Assembly (NCBI GenBank): GCA_964654695.1 | Contig: CAZZKJ010000007.1 | Location: 1 to 64,000, forward strand | Length of the DNA stretch: 64,000 bases | Direction of reading: 5' to 3' | Source of the DNA: CAZZKJ01 sp964654695 | GTDB lineage: Bacteria > Krumholzibacteriota > Krumholzibacteriia > WVZY01 | Shown: positions 19,301-26,810 of the stretch, piece after piece | Layout: each line of letters begins with the position of its first letter | How positions within the stretch are numbered: position 1 is the first letter of the stretch | Position numbers and translations under genes: made by a program | Notes under the pieces: model-generated | Databases searched by the model: none | Told to the model about the DNA's origin: nothing | What the model saw: the letters and a program-made list of their open reading frames with translations, nothing else

Positions 19301-20131
19301 TTTTGCGGAGATATCCTTAAGAACGCACACAAGGCCTGATATATTGCCTTGTGTATCTCTTATGGGAGAAGCAGAAAACAGGACATTAATGATTCTGCGG
19401 TTCTTGGTTTCGGTTTTGAGCTCGGACTCCCACCGGGGACAGGACCTTATGGTGCTGATGAAGTTCGAAACCTGGAGCAGGGTGAGATCCCTGGGCAGAA
19501 TTATAGCCAAGTGGGAGTGTATGAGCTCCAAACGTTTGAACCCCGTAAGCCTCAGAAGTGGATCGTTGACGAATATTATATTTCCCTCGGCGTCGGTAAT
19601 TATAACTCCGTCCCGGGATTTTCCGGCAGCCCGGGCTATCGGAGGGATGGGAGATTCAGCATCAGCCTGATTTCCCGTGTCGAGATACATATTTATCACC
19701 GCTTTCCTGCCGTCGGATAGGGCGATCGGTTTTGATAAACATTCACTGAACAAACCGTTTGGGAGCATGGCTATGCCTTGCTGCTCTTTTCCCGAGGATA
19801 AAGCCTCATCCATTATTGATGTATCTGGAGGAATCTTGTTCATTTTGAACAAGCTGTGATACTGCCTGCCTTCGGGGGCGGGCGCGCCGAGCAGGGCTAT
19901 ACCGGCTTCATTAGCATAAAGGATTGTATAATCTTCCGAAGTTACGTTAATCCCGTAGGGGATGCCGGAAAAGAAGCCCCGCAGGGCATGGAGGGTTTTC
20001 TCGCTTTTTTCGAGCTTGACGGCGGCAAATCTCAGCTCTTTCTGCAAAAAAGCAATTTTTTTCTTTAGTATTTTCTCCGAGGTGTTCGCAAAGTTGTCAT
20101 GTTTACTGGTGCTGCCGGTTTTTTTTGACAT
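16358..20131 (-). CDS. Hybrid sensor histidine kinase with multiple PAS and GAF domains and C-terminal receiver
   Basis: A 1257-residue soluble sensor. A short coiled coil (about 20-50) is followed by three PAS-like domains (to about 405), two GAF-like domains (about 420-590 and 610-775) and a fourth PAS (about 785-890). The HisKA helix 'GEVISSVAHELNNPLTG' has its phospho-histidine near residue 900. The HATPase core has N box 'NIINNAHQAM', 'DTGPGI' and 'GTGLGLSLS'. A receiver occupies about 1130-1250 ('ILIVDDEE', acceptor in 'ISDIRMPG', K in 'CLEKPF'). There is no membrane segment, so the signal is intracellular. An AGGGGA site precedes the ATG, and a 12-bp palindrome lies 21 bases upstream. 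No DNA-binding partner is adjacent. Confidence 0.92.
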   Translation of the reverse strand: MSKKTGSTSKHDNFANTSEKILKKKIAFLQKELRFAAVKLEKSEKTLHALRGFFSGIPYGINVTSEDYTILYANEAGIALLGAPAPEGRQYHSLFKMNKIPPDTSIMDEALSSGKEQQGIAMLPNGLFSECLSKPIALSDGRKAVINMYLDTGNQADAESPIPPIARAAGKSRDGVIITDAEGNIIFVNDPLLRLTGFKRLELIHSHLAIILPRDLTLLQVSNFISTIRSCPRWESELKTETKNRRIINVLFSASPIRDTQGNISGLVCVLKDISAKKTMEKTIEQERKKLSSLISSIRADICQINRDFRITWANGSFECRFGGLNKIKGRKISDVVNPAEQFADWQTARAIFDKAATEISEWDHDNNNYTATYLPVFDESGRVKEVLIVSLNVTDDKLAQTKAQKRKKELTALLEISRAADRAFCIEDLAPKIFGTIHGLFDNDLDLSYTASDDSLDLELTEFFAAEEKGCRPPLLLKHTETARLSRCVFDRDFCILRSLDDCGNLPSQLKAYLDEFGIASTVIIPVKSPKTRFGLMIIACSKHQLCAEDEIFWKSLARQISVSADRIHLLSTRQKQVEILKELHQIGCAVTSKHDIGSMLTHICHFLLEVMGFCAFSADISVPEKFEYKCMSSEDRQCKKVREIKIDPGLKSDLKQAASRAEDTTEFQIIDRGDMIFRGVSSAPVGGESYGAAGVFPIADGDSVYGTITLFGRSGDQFNEESISALQTMFNQTAVAIENIKLISGLKKTMKEISEKEKFLSTVINNSADGILVSDGDGNVITANKPFYDLLGALPGESISLKEILIPNLDTSADYDFSNLFSYLTMDNNITNQERRLRRKNGSFIPVELSLRTYKDDDNTPGGIILTARDIRDKLALQDQLFQTEKLSTLGEVISSVAHELNNPLTGVIGFSELLADNKNLDEKTNEILNKILHEADRCRKIVSNLLWFSRKHPVEKTRTNINSLVDEILELKEYEMKVTNINVDKNLSPDIPITSGNPHLLQQVFFNIINNAHQAMISQDSGGTLRITTSRQGNAIVADFSDTGPGIDPDIMPRIFDSFFTTKMPHKGTGLGLSLSKEIIENHGGSISAKSEPGKGSAFTVTIPIVSPEAVKNKDAVVLNPPASVEPGRILIVDDEESILDLLREVLENKKHVIDAASDADEALEKMATRDYDCIISDIRMPGMDGNELYEHLSEIKDDVRDKIVFITGDVLNEETDRFISGTNIRCLEKPFTADEILAVVNCVLAKKADAACE

Positions 20132-20151
20132 TTTCCCCTATGATTGAAGTG

Positions 20152-20163
20152 ACCATATATGGT
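20152..20163. promoter_or_regulatory. 12-bp perfect palindrome upstream of the hybrid kinase gene
   Basis: ACCATATATGGT is its own reverse complement and lies 20-32 bases upstream of the kinase ATG, between its ribosome site and any promoter. It is a plausible operator, but a single copy is weak evidence. Confidence 0.3.
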
Positions 20164-20456
20164 TATCAATCTCCGCCCCCACTTATCACCATTATGTCCA
20201 TACCAAGACGGGCTTGGATAGAATCGTTGCATCAGGATAAATCCCTGTCAATAATTTTTTTAGCACGCACGGGCATTGCTTGAACCGCGGAAATATGCCG
20301 GGGTTTACGGGGGCAAGACCGAAGCCCGGTCGAAAGAACCTTTCTCTTTGCCTGTGGGAGATGGAGTTGCCGGTTCGGGTAAAGAACCTTTTTAATGCAG
20401 GGCAACCCTTTAATTCAGGGGAAGGAATTTATATTTATCCGATGGCAAGAATCACC

Positions 20457-20485
20457 TTGCAATTGCCTGGATCGACGTATATTAT
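20457..20485 (+). promoter_or_regulatory. Probable promoter of the pyr operon
   Basis: TTGCAA (20457-20462), a 17-base spacer and TATTAT (20480-20485) form a good sigma-70-type promoter. Transcription would start near 20492, giving a leader of about 130 bases before pyrR that includes the two competing hairpins. A second, weaker candidate (TTGCAT, 17 bases, AATAAT) lies at 20227-20255 and would give a longer leader. Confidence 0.55.
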
Positions 20486-20501
20486 TAGGCGGCCTTTTAA
20501 T

Positions 20502-20518
20502 CTGGTCCGGGAGACCAG
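20502..20518 (+). promoter_or_regulatory. PyrR-binding-loop-like (anti-antiterminator) hairpin
   Basis: CTGGTC (20502-20507) and GACCAG (20513-20518) form a perfect 6-bp stem. The top contains CCGGGA, which fits the CNGNGA core of PyrR-binding loops, but the flanks do not fit the full Bacillus-type consensus. The hairpin buries CCGGGAG (20507-20513), which is exactly complementary to CTCCCGG in the terminator's 5' arm (20549-20555). Forming it therefore releases the terminator, as expected for PyrR control. Confidence 0.5.
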
Positions 20519-20547
20519 GAAAGGATTGCCGATTACCTGCGAATGTA

Positions 20548-20575
20548 CCTCCCGGCCGGACGGGAGGATTTTTTT
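20548..20575 (+). terminator. Intrinsic terminator in the pyrR leader (attenuator)
   Basis: CCTCCCG (20548-20554) pairs with CGGGAGG (20561-20567) across a six-base loop, followed by A and seven T residues. It is a strong rho-independent terminator placed 50 bases before the pyrR start codon, so it can only act as an attenuator of the operon. Confidence 0.7.
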
Positions 20576-20625
20576 GAGCCCCCCGCATGTAGATACCACC
20601 CGCACTTGGCCGAAAAGGAGTCTCC

Positions 20626-21174
20626 TTGGTAATAAAACGCAAAGCGATCATCATGGATCATGACCAGATTCGCAGGGCTATCAAGCGAATCGCCCACGAG
20701 ATAGTTGAAAGGAATTCCGGCGTGGGAAACTTGATCATTGTGGGCGTGAGAAGGCGTGGTGTCTTTCTTGCCGAGAGAATAGCGGAATGCCTGGCCGCCA
20801 TCGAAGGCGAAGAAGTACCGGTTGGGATTCTGGATATAACTCTCTACCGAGATGATTTTCAAACGATCACTAATTGGCCTCGGATTGGAAAAACAGATAT
20901 CAAAGAAGATATAACCGGCAGGGTCATTATACTGGTCGATGATGTTCTCTTCACGGGAAGAACGGTCCGAGCGGCGCTGGATGAATTGATTGATTTCGGT
21001 CGCCCGCGGATGATTCAACTCGCTGTTCTGGTGGATAGAGGACACCGCGAGTTTCCGATTAAAGCTGATTATGTAGGCAAAAATATTCCAACCAGGGATG
21101 ATGAGATTGTCGAAGTGCAGATTGAGGAAGTCGATGAGCAAGATGAAGTCATACTTGGGGAGGTCGATCAATGA
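20626..21174 (+). CDS. pyrR: Pyr operon attenuation regulator / uracil phosphoribosyltransferase PyrR
   Basis: A 182-residue PyrR of normal length. Translation starts at TTG 20626, six bases after AAGGAG; the internal ATG at 20653 would remove a conserved N-terminal strand. The PRPP-binding motif is 'VILVDDVLFTGRTVRAALD', followed by 'VLVDRGHREFPI', and the N-terminus reads 'HDQIRRAIKRIAHEIVERN'. PyrR binds UMP/UTP and the pyr mRNA leader to favour termination, and many homologues also make UMP from uracil and PRPP. The leader directly upstream has a matching attenuator. Its stop overlaps the pyrB start by four bases, indicating translational coupling. Confidence 0.95.
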   Translation: MVIKRKAIIMDHDQIRRAIKRIAHEIVERNSGVGNLIIVGVRRRGVFLAERIAECLAAIEGEEVPVGILDITLYRDDFQTITNWPRIGKTDIKEDITGRVIILVDDVLFTGRTVRAALDELIDFGRPRMIQLAVLVDRGHREFPIKADYVGKNIPTRDDEIVEVQIEEVDEQDEVILGEVDQ

Positions 21175-22154
21175 CCAGCCTGAGCGGTAAAGATCTATTG
21201 GGACTGGAGGGAATGAGCTCCGACGAGATCAACCTCATACTCGATACTGCGGAGTCTTTCAAAGAAGTTTCTCAAAGACCTATAAAAAAAGTTCCTGCGC
21301 TGAGGGGAAAGACCATCGTTAATCTTTTTTTCGAACCCAGCACGAGAACCAGAACGAGTTTTGAGCTCGCTGAAAAACGCCTGAGCGCGGATTCGGTTAA
21401 TATAGCCGGGTCGACCAGCAGCCTTCTGAAAGGTGAAACCCTCAGAGATACGGCGGAAAACATCCAGGCCATGAAGATCGATCTCATAGTGATGAGACAT
21501 TCATCCGTTGGAGCTCCACATTTTCTAGCCCGTATTCTTGAAGCCTCGGTCGTAAATGCCGGGGACGGCCCCCATGAACATCCCACCCAGGGGTTGCTTG
21601 ATATGTTCACCCTTCGTGAGAAGATTGGGAATCTGCAGGGTAAAAAAATAACCATAGTTGGAGATATCACACACAGCCGGGTAGTAAGATCCAATATATT
21701 CGGCCTCATCTCGCTGGGGGCGGAAGTAACGATCTGCGGTCCGCCGACGATGATACCTCCAAGAATCGAAGAGCTGGGAGTCAAGGTAGTTCCCGAACTG
21801 CGCGAGGCCGTCCGGAACGCCGACGCCGTCAATGTGCTGCGGATCCAGTTGGAAAGGCAGAAAGTCAGTTTATTTCCCAGTCTGCAGGAGTACAGCGAAT
21901 CATATGGAATCAATAAAAGAACCCTTTCGTGGATGAAACCGCAGTGCATAATCATGCACCCGGGTCCCATGAATAGGGGAGTGGAAATAAGCCAGGATGT
22001 TGCCGACGGTGATCGAGCGGTTATTCTTGAGCAGGTAACCAACGGCGTGGCAGTGCGAATGGCTGTGCTTTATCTGATATGCGGAGGAGGAGCGCCGGAA
22101 GGACTTCCGGAAATCGAAGAAAAAAAGGGAAGGGAAGATATCAGAATGCTCTAG
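21171..22154 (+). CDS. pyrB: Aspartate carbamoyltransferase catalytic subunit
   Basis: A 327-residue ATCase. It contains the carbamoyl-phosphate loop 'FEPSTRTRTSFELAEKRL', 'HPTQGLLDMFT' and the C-terminal 'MHPGPMNRGVEI' typical of class B/C ATCases that work without PyrI. It condenses carbamoyl phosphate and aspartate into N-carbamoyl-aspartate, the committed step of pyrimidine synthesis. No pyrI follows; pyrC starts 86 bases downstream, consistent with an ATCase-dihydroorotase arrangement. ATGA overlap with pyrR shows that the genes share one message. Confidence 0.96.
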   Translation: MTSLSGKDLLGLEGMSSDEINLILDTAESFKEVSQRPIKKVPALRGKTIVNLFFEPSTRTRTSFELAEKRLSADSVNIAGSTSSLLKGETLRDTAENIQAMKIDLIVMRHSSVGAPHFLARILEASVVNAGDGPHEHPTQGLLDMFTLREKIGNLQGKKITIVGDITHSRVVRSNIFGLISLGAEVTICGPPTMIPPRIEELGVKVVPELREAVRNADAVNVLRIQLERQKVSLFPSLQEYSESYGINKRTLSWMKPQCIIMHPGPMNRGVEISQDVADGDRAVILEQVTNGVAVRMAVLYLICGGGAPEGLPEIEEKKGREDIRML

Positions 22155-22240
22155 CAAGTCCAGGTAATCTTGCAGATGGATTCAGGCTGCGGGCAATTCA
22201 GATTGAACTTGGATTAAAATAGAGTTGAAAAGGAGATCCA

Positions 22241-23569
22241 ATGAAGAAGCTTGGAGACTGGCGGCGGGAGAAGGAATATATTATCGCCAATGCAAACATT
22301 GTTGATCCCGAAAAAAATGATTCATTCAAAGGTTTTGTTGGAATAAAGAACGGACTTATTGATTTCGTCGATTCTGGAACTCCCCCCGCAGAAGGGAAAT
22401 CTGTGTTCGATGCGGAGAACTTGTGCCTTTCGCCGGGGCTGATCGATATCCACACCCACCTTAGAGAGCCGGGATTCGAGCACAAGGAAGACATACTTTC
22501 CGGTACCCGGGCCGCCGCCGCCGGCGGATTCACCGCGGTTGCATGCATGCCCAACACGGATCCTCCCGTCGATGAAAAAAGCGTTGTAGATTTTATTCTC
22601 CGTAAGGCGCGAGTGACGGGGTTCGCCAAAGTTTATCCGGTTGCCGCTGCTACCGTCGGCAGAAAGGGGGAAAAGCTCAGCGAATATGGGCGCCTGGTTT
22701 CGGCGGGCGCCGTGGCGTTCAGCGACGACGGCAGGCCCATAGCCAATGCCCAAATTATGCGCAGGGTTCTTGAGTATGCCGCCAAATTCGATGTGCCGGT
22801 AATAGAGCATTGTGAGGATCCGGCGAGTTCCGCATCGGGCTCCATGAACGAGGGCTTTTATTCAACCAAACTTGGATTGAGGGGAATTCCGAATTTCAGC
22901 GAAGAGGTATGCCTCGCCCGGGATCTGCTGGTGCTCCAAACCGCCCAATCCAGGTTTCACGCCGCCCATCTGTCCACGAGCGGATCGCTGTCTCTCATAA
23001 AGGAAGCAAAACGCAAAGGGCTGCCGGTTACGTGTGAAACCGCTCCTCATTACTTTTCGTTGGAGGACCGGGAGGTCGAGAGTTTCGACACAAATTTCAA
23101 GATCAACCCCCCGCTGAGAAGTTCTGAAGACAGGGAAGCCGTTATTGAAGGCATAATCGACGGTACGATCGACTGTATAGCAACAGATCATGCTCCTCAT
23201 GCTCCCGAGGAAAAGGAAGTCGAGTTCGATAAAGCTCCGTGCGGGGTGATAGGATTGGAAACCGCCCTGGCGGTGACCTTGACCAACCTGGTAAAACCCG
23301 GGCACATTTCTCTTGAACATGCTTTGTCCCTCCTGACAAACCGGCCTGCCGGCATCCTGGGAGTTCCCGGCGGAACCTTCGCAAAAGGCCGTGCGGCGGA
23401 TCTGACGCTTTTCGATCCCGAAGAAGAATGGATAGTGAATCCGTACGACCTGCATTCCAGATCAAAAAATTCTCCGTTTTCAGGCAGAAAGCTCATCGGA
23501 AGAGTAAAGCATACTTTGATCGACGGCTCGGTTCATACCATAGGTGATCTGGATGCGGGTGAGTATTGA
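22241..23569 (+). CDS. pyrC: Dihydroorotase
   Basis: A 442-residue type I dihydroorotase (amidohydrolase fold). The metal-binding 'DIHTHLREPGFEHKEDI' is near residue 68, the next ligands are in 'VIEHCED' and 'AAHLST', and the catalytic Asp is in 'CIATDHAPH'. The length and the 'GGFTAVACMPNTDPPVD' segment match class I enzymes rather than the short E. coli form. It cyclises carbamoyl-aspartate to dihydroorotate. AAAAGGAG precedes the ATG at good spacing. Confidence 0.95.
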   Translation: MKKLGDWRREKEYIIANANIVDPEKNDSFKGFVGIKNGLIDFVDSGTPPAEGKSVFDAENLCLSPGLIDIHTHLREPGFEHKEDILSGTRAAAAGGFTAVACMPNTDPPVDEKSVVDFILRKARVTGFAKVYPVAAATVGRKGEKLSEYGRLVSAGAVAFSDDGRPIANAQIMRRVLEYAAKFDVPVIEHCEDPASSASGSMNEGFYSTKLGLRGIPNFSEEVCLARDLLVLQTAQSRFHAAHLSTSGSLSLIKEAKRKGLPVTCETAPHYFSLEDREVESFDTNFKINPPLRSSEDREAVIEGIIDGTIDCIATDHAPHAPEEKEVEFDKAPCGVIGLETALAVTLTNLVKPGHISLEHALSLLTNRPAGILGVPGGTFAKGRAADLTLFDPEEEWIVNPYDLHSRSKNSPFSGRKLIGRVKHTLIDGSVHTIGDLDAGEY

Positions 23570-23622
23570 TTTTACCGATCCCGCGGGTTTATTTGGAAAA
23601 TAGCAGTCGACTATGAACGGCA

Positions 23623-25044
23623 ATGAAATCTGATTTGAATAACAGAAACAATGCAGTACTTCAGACCGCGCTCATATTAACGATTCTGGCGGTCACCGCC
23701 GTTTCAGGCCCGGTGGGATGCGCGTACTTTAATCTCCTTTATAATGCCCGGAACAACTACAGCAAGGCAGAGACCATCAAGTCCAACAAGGATGGTTCAC
23801 TGAGCCGGCAGCAAATGAACCTCTACGATGAAGTAATAAAGAAGTGCGAAACTCTTGTGACGAATTATCCAAAGAGCAAGTGGGTTGATGATGCCATTCT
23901 TCTAATGGGCAAATCCTTTTATATGCAGGGAAATTACGGGGAGGCCGCAGTCAAATTCTCGGAGCTGCAAAAGCTTTTTCCGGACAGCAAATTGAACCGC
24001 GATGCTCAGATTCTTCTGGCCCGCTCTTATATAGGCGATGAAAAAAGAGAACCTGCCATGGCAATACTCAAGAACTACTTGTCGAAATATCCCAAGAGCA
24101 ACCGCCTCGATGAAGCGTTGTTTCTTCTGGGAACAAACAAGTTGAAAGCCGGCGAGCAGGAAGAATCCGTGGCTATTCTCGATCAATTGGCGAAGAAGTA
24201 TCCCAAAAGCGTTTTTCGGGTTGAAGCGGACATGGAAATGGCTGAGATATACAGGGAGAAGGGCGAGCACGAACGAAGCCTGTCCCTGTATGAAAAACTG
24301 GTAAAACGTAAACTCAACAACGATACCCGGGCTAAATGCTTATCTAATCTCGCGGGCCTCTATGTTGAACTCGGAAGGTACGATGAAGCTCTGCGCACGA
24401 TTGCCGAACTCGATAAATACAATATGGAAGAACGGAGCCAGGGCGAGAAAATGCTGTTGAAAGGGAAGACCTATATGAACATGGATTCGATTCCGCAGGC
24501 CCTGGACACATATAAATCCGTAATCGCCCGTTTTCCCAGGTCGGCATTCAGCGCTGAGAGTCATTATCACATGGGCGTAATAAACCAGGAAAAACGCGAT
24601 AGCTTGAAAATCGCCCTGAAACACTTTGATCGCGTCCCCAAGGCATTTCCGCAATCGCCGTTTGCCAAGCAATCAATAAAAAGAAGCACTAATATCTCCA
24701 ATCTCATGAAATACAGCAAGAGCCTGGGAACAAAAAATGAACAACAAAAAGCCCACGCCCAGTTCATGTTGGCTGAAATCCAACTTCTCCAATTCAACAA
24801 TCCCCGCAGGGCTATCGAAGAATACAAAAAGGTCCTCGATCAATTCGGAGGCAGCGATCTGGCTCCCAAAGCCGCATATTCTATTGGTTATATATACAGC
24901 GATGTCCTGGACGATTCTTTAAGCGCAAATGCGGCTTATGAATATGTGATGATGCATTTCCCGGACTCCCAGCAGGCCGAATTTGCTAAACGCTACCTGC
25001 TAAAGAAAGGTTTGATAAGTGAAGCCAGCGACTCCCTGCCGTAA
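23623..25044 (+). CDS. TPR-repeat lipoprotein (BamD/YbgF-like) inside the pyr operon
   Basis: A 473-residue protein with a membrane-spanning signal and a lipobox ending at C33 ('VSGPVGC'). It continues with 'AYFNLLYNARNNYSKAE', a start typical of tetratricopeptide lipoproteins in FCB-group bacteria. The rest is about ten TPR-like helical pairs ('YPKSKWVDDAILLMGKSFY' type), resembling BamD and YbgF scaffolds, so it probably sits on the inner leaflet of the outer membrane. It lies between pyrC and pyrK and its end overlaps the pyrK start by 26 bases, so it is co-expressed with pyrimidine genes although no functional link is obvious. Confidence 0.8.
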   Translation: MKSDLNNRNNAVLQTALILTILAVTAVSGPVGCAYFNLLYNARNNYSKAETIKSNKDGSLSRQQMNLYDEVIKKCETLVTNYPKSKWVDDAILLMGKSFYMQGNYGEAAVKFSELQKLFPDSKLNRDAQILLARSYIGDEKREPAMAILKNYLSKYPKSNRLDEALFLLGTNKLKAGEQEESVAILDQLAKKYPKSVFRVEADMEMAEIYREKGEHERSLSLYEKLVKRKLNNDTRAKCLSNLAGLYVELGRYDEALRTIAELDKYNMEERSQGEKMLLKGKTYMNMDSIPQALDTYKSVIARFPRSAFSAESHYHMGVINQEKRDSLKIALKHFDRVPKAFPQSPFAKQSIKRSTNISNLMKYSKSLGTKNEQQKAHAQFMLAEIQLLQFNNPRRAIEEYKKVLDQFGGSDLAPKAAYSIGYIYSDVLDDSLSANAAYEYVMMHFPDSQQAEFAKRYLLKKGLISEASDSLP

Positions 25045-25834
25045 AAGTCCGGGGAACTGGATTGCGAAGGTCATACAAAACCAAAGATTGAGTGAACGCT
25101 ATTACCTTCTGGTTCTGTCTAAACCCGAAGCCTTCCCGGATCCCGCGCCCGGAAATTTTCTTCATGTAAAAATACCCAAAAGCTCGCGATTTTTCTTAAG
25201 AAGACCCATCAGCATTCTCTACTGCACATCGTCGGAGATCGCTCTGCTTATTCTTGAAAAAGGCGAAGGTACGGGTATTTTACGCCGCAGCCGGCCGGGA
25301 GAATTGATCGAATTCATGGGCCCGCTGGGAAATTCATTTCCAGTTTTTAAGAGCAAAAAGATCCTCGCTGTAGGAGGCGGTGTAGGGTTGGCGCCGCTTT
25401 ACTTTTATGCCATGAAGTCAAAGGAGCAAACGCAAATCGAACTGCTCTATGGAGCCAGGACAATCAATGATCTTTTCCTGGAGCACCTTGACATGAAATC
25501 CTTGTGCCCTAAGCTGTCAACGGATGACGGCAGCTATGGATTCAGGGGGAGCGCGGTCGAACTGGCGCGCCTGGCGCTGGCTGCTGAGCCCAAAGACGTT
25601 CTTATCGCCTGCGGGCCGCTGCCGATGCTCCGCTCGGCCGCCAAACTGGCCGCGGATAGAAATATGGCATATTATATATCGCTGGAAAACAGGATGGCCT
25701 GCGGGATTGGTGTCTGCAGGTCATGCGTGGTGGAGATCCGGCTTGGAGACAAAAAAGTCAATAAGACTGTATGCAAAGACGGTCCGGTGTTTGATGGATA
25801 CCGCATTCCATGGGAAAAACTCCCGGAACCTTGA
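25019..25834 (+). CDS. pyrK: Dihydroorotate dehydrogenase electron-transfer subunit PyrK
   Basis: A 271-residue FAD/[2Fe-2S] reductase subunit. The ferredoxin-reductase-like N-terminal half has 'FFLRRPISI' (FAD binding) and 'ILAVGGGVGLAPLYF' (NAD site). The C-terminal cluster ligands are in 'ACGIGVCRSCVVEI' and the later 'VCKDGPVF', the spacing expected of PyrK. It passes electrons from PyrD to NAD+. The start is GTG 25019, eight bases after AAGAAAGG, and lies inside the preceding TPR gene; no other in-frame start is well placed. With the next gene it forms class 1B DHODH. Confidence 0.92.
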   Translation: MKPATPCRKSPGNWIAKVIQNQRLSERYYLLVLSKPEAFPDPAPGNFLHVKIPKSSRFFLRRPISILYCTSSEIALLILEKGEGTGILRRSRPGELIEFMGPLGNSFPVFKSKKILAVGGGVGLAPLYFYAMKSKEQTQIELLYGARTINDLFLEHLDMKSLCPKLSTDDGSYGFRGSAVELARLALAAEPKDVLIACGPLPMLRSAAKLAADRNMAYYISLENRMACGIGVCRSCVVEIRLGDKKVNKTVCKDGPVFDGYRIPWEKLPEP

Positions 25835-25904
25835 ATTGGAAAACCAGGGCAACTTATTCAAAATGACCCTTCCGCGGCCGGCCGGCGGCTGAAGGAGGTA
25901 GGAT

Positions 25905-26795
25905 ATGAAGAAAAAAAATAATCCCGGAGCGGCGGTCAAAATCGGCGGTGTGAAATTTGATAACCCCGTATTCAGTGCTTCCGGCATATGGGGATACGGC
26001 GACGAAATCGATGATTTTGTCGATGCCGGCCGGCTCGGCGCGGTCGTAACGAAAACCCTCACCTTAGAGCCTAGAAAGGGCAACCTGGGTCCGCGCATAA
26101 GAGAACTGTCTACGGGAATGCTCAACAGTATCGGTCTGGAGAATATAGGAATCGACAGATTCATTGCCGATAAACTCCCGCTGGTCTTCGAAAGAGGGAT
26201 TACTGCAATCGTCAGCATAGCCGCCGACGATCAAGATGAATTCGAAGCCATTGCAGAGCGCCTTGCAGATAGCGAAGGATTCGCGGGCGTGGAAATGAAT
26301 CTCAGCTGTCCCAATGTGGCTAAGGGAACGCTGGATCATGGAAGAGATCCAAAGTTTGTTGAACGAATGACATCCAGGGTCAAGAAGAAGTTTTCGAAAA
26401 GAGCGGTGCTGGTCAAGTTGACTTCAAACCTAACGAGCATATCCGAAGTGGCTCTTGCCGCCGAACGGGGAGGGGCCGACGCCGTTACAGCCGTTAATAC
26501 TCTTTTGGGGGCGGATTTCGATCTCGAGACCGGGCTGCCGGTTTTCGCCAAAGTCAGGGCGGGCTATTCCGGGCCCGGAATTCTCCCCATCGCTCTGGAA
26601 AAAGTATGGGAAACCGCGAATGCAGTATCCATACCGGTCGTGGGGGTCGGGGGTATAAGCTCGGCGGATGATGCCCGCAAATTCTTTCTCGCCGGCGCCA
26701 GGGCGGTTCAGGTAGGAACGGCCTTGTTTACTGATCCCGGGCTGGCGGAGAAAATTATCGATGACCTGACGGCAAAGGGCGGTCCAGGGAAATGA
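25905..26795 (+). CDS. pyrD: Dihydroorotate dehydrogenase catalytic subunit, class 1B
   Basis: A 296-residue FMN TIM-barrel enzyme. It has the 'VEMNLSCPNV' loop, whose cysteine is the catalytic base of class 1 enzymes (class 2 uses Ser), and the phosphate-binding 'GVGGISSADDARKFFLAGA'. The adjacent pyrK indicates the NAD-dependent 1B heterotetramer. It oxidises dihydroorotate to orotate in the cytoplasm. A strong AAGGAGG precedes the ATG. The gene ends 15 bases before pyrF. Confidence 0.95.
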   Translation: MKKKNNPGAAVKIGGVKFDNPVFSASGIWGYGDEIDDFVDAGRLGAVVTKTLTLEPRKGNLGPRIRELSTGMLNSIGLENIGIDRFIADKLPLVFERGITAIVSIAADDQDEFEAIAERLADSEGFAGVEMNLSCPNVAKGTLDHGRDPKFVERMTSRVKKKFSKRAVLVKLTSNLTSISEVALAAERGGADAVTAVNTLLGADFDLETGLPVFAKVRAGYSGPGILPIALEKVWETANAVSIPVVGVGGISSADDARKFFLAGARAVQVGTALFTDPGLAEKIIDDLTAKGGPGK

Positions 26796-26810
26796 GAGAA
26801 GGTGTTTTGA

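Larger units (their letters stand above)
20132..20625. other. Intergenic region between the hybrid kinase and pyrR
   Basis: A 494-base gap with divergent genes on either side. It holds a 12-bp palindrome near the kinase start, two candidate plus-strand promoters (20227-20255 and 20457-20485) and small GC-rich hairpins at 20317-20331 and 20372-20388. Its 3' end is a PyrR-type leader with an attenuator (20502-20575). I see no protein-coding gene in it. A minus-strand TTGACA (near 20245-20250) could be the kinase -35 box but lacks a good -10. Confidence 0.6.

Noticed and set aside
20311..20393. Second attenuator-like pair in the long pyr leader (GGTTC/GAACC followed by TTTTT, with a duplicate GAACC upstream).
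   Set aside because: The stem is only five pairs with a seven-base loop, and the better promoter lies downstream of it. Kept only as a note in the gap entry.
20280..20440. Cyclic-di-GMP (GEMM) riboswitch suggested by CGCAC-GGGCA at about 20266.
   Set aside because: The rest of the GEMM core is missing.
22862..23455. Long open frame of 197 codons opposite pyrC.
   Set aside because: It lies entirely inside a strongly conserved gene, has no ribosome site and reads as low-information translation of the antisense strand. The same applies to other long antisense frames at 14030-14632, 14238-15002 and 41235-41936.
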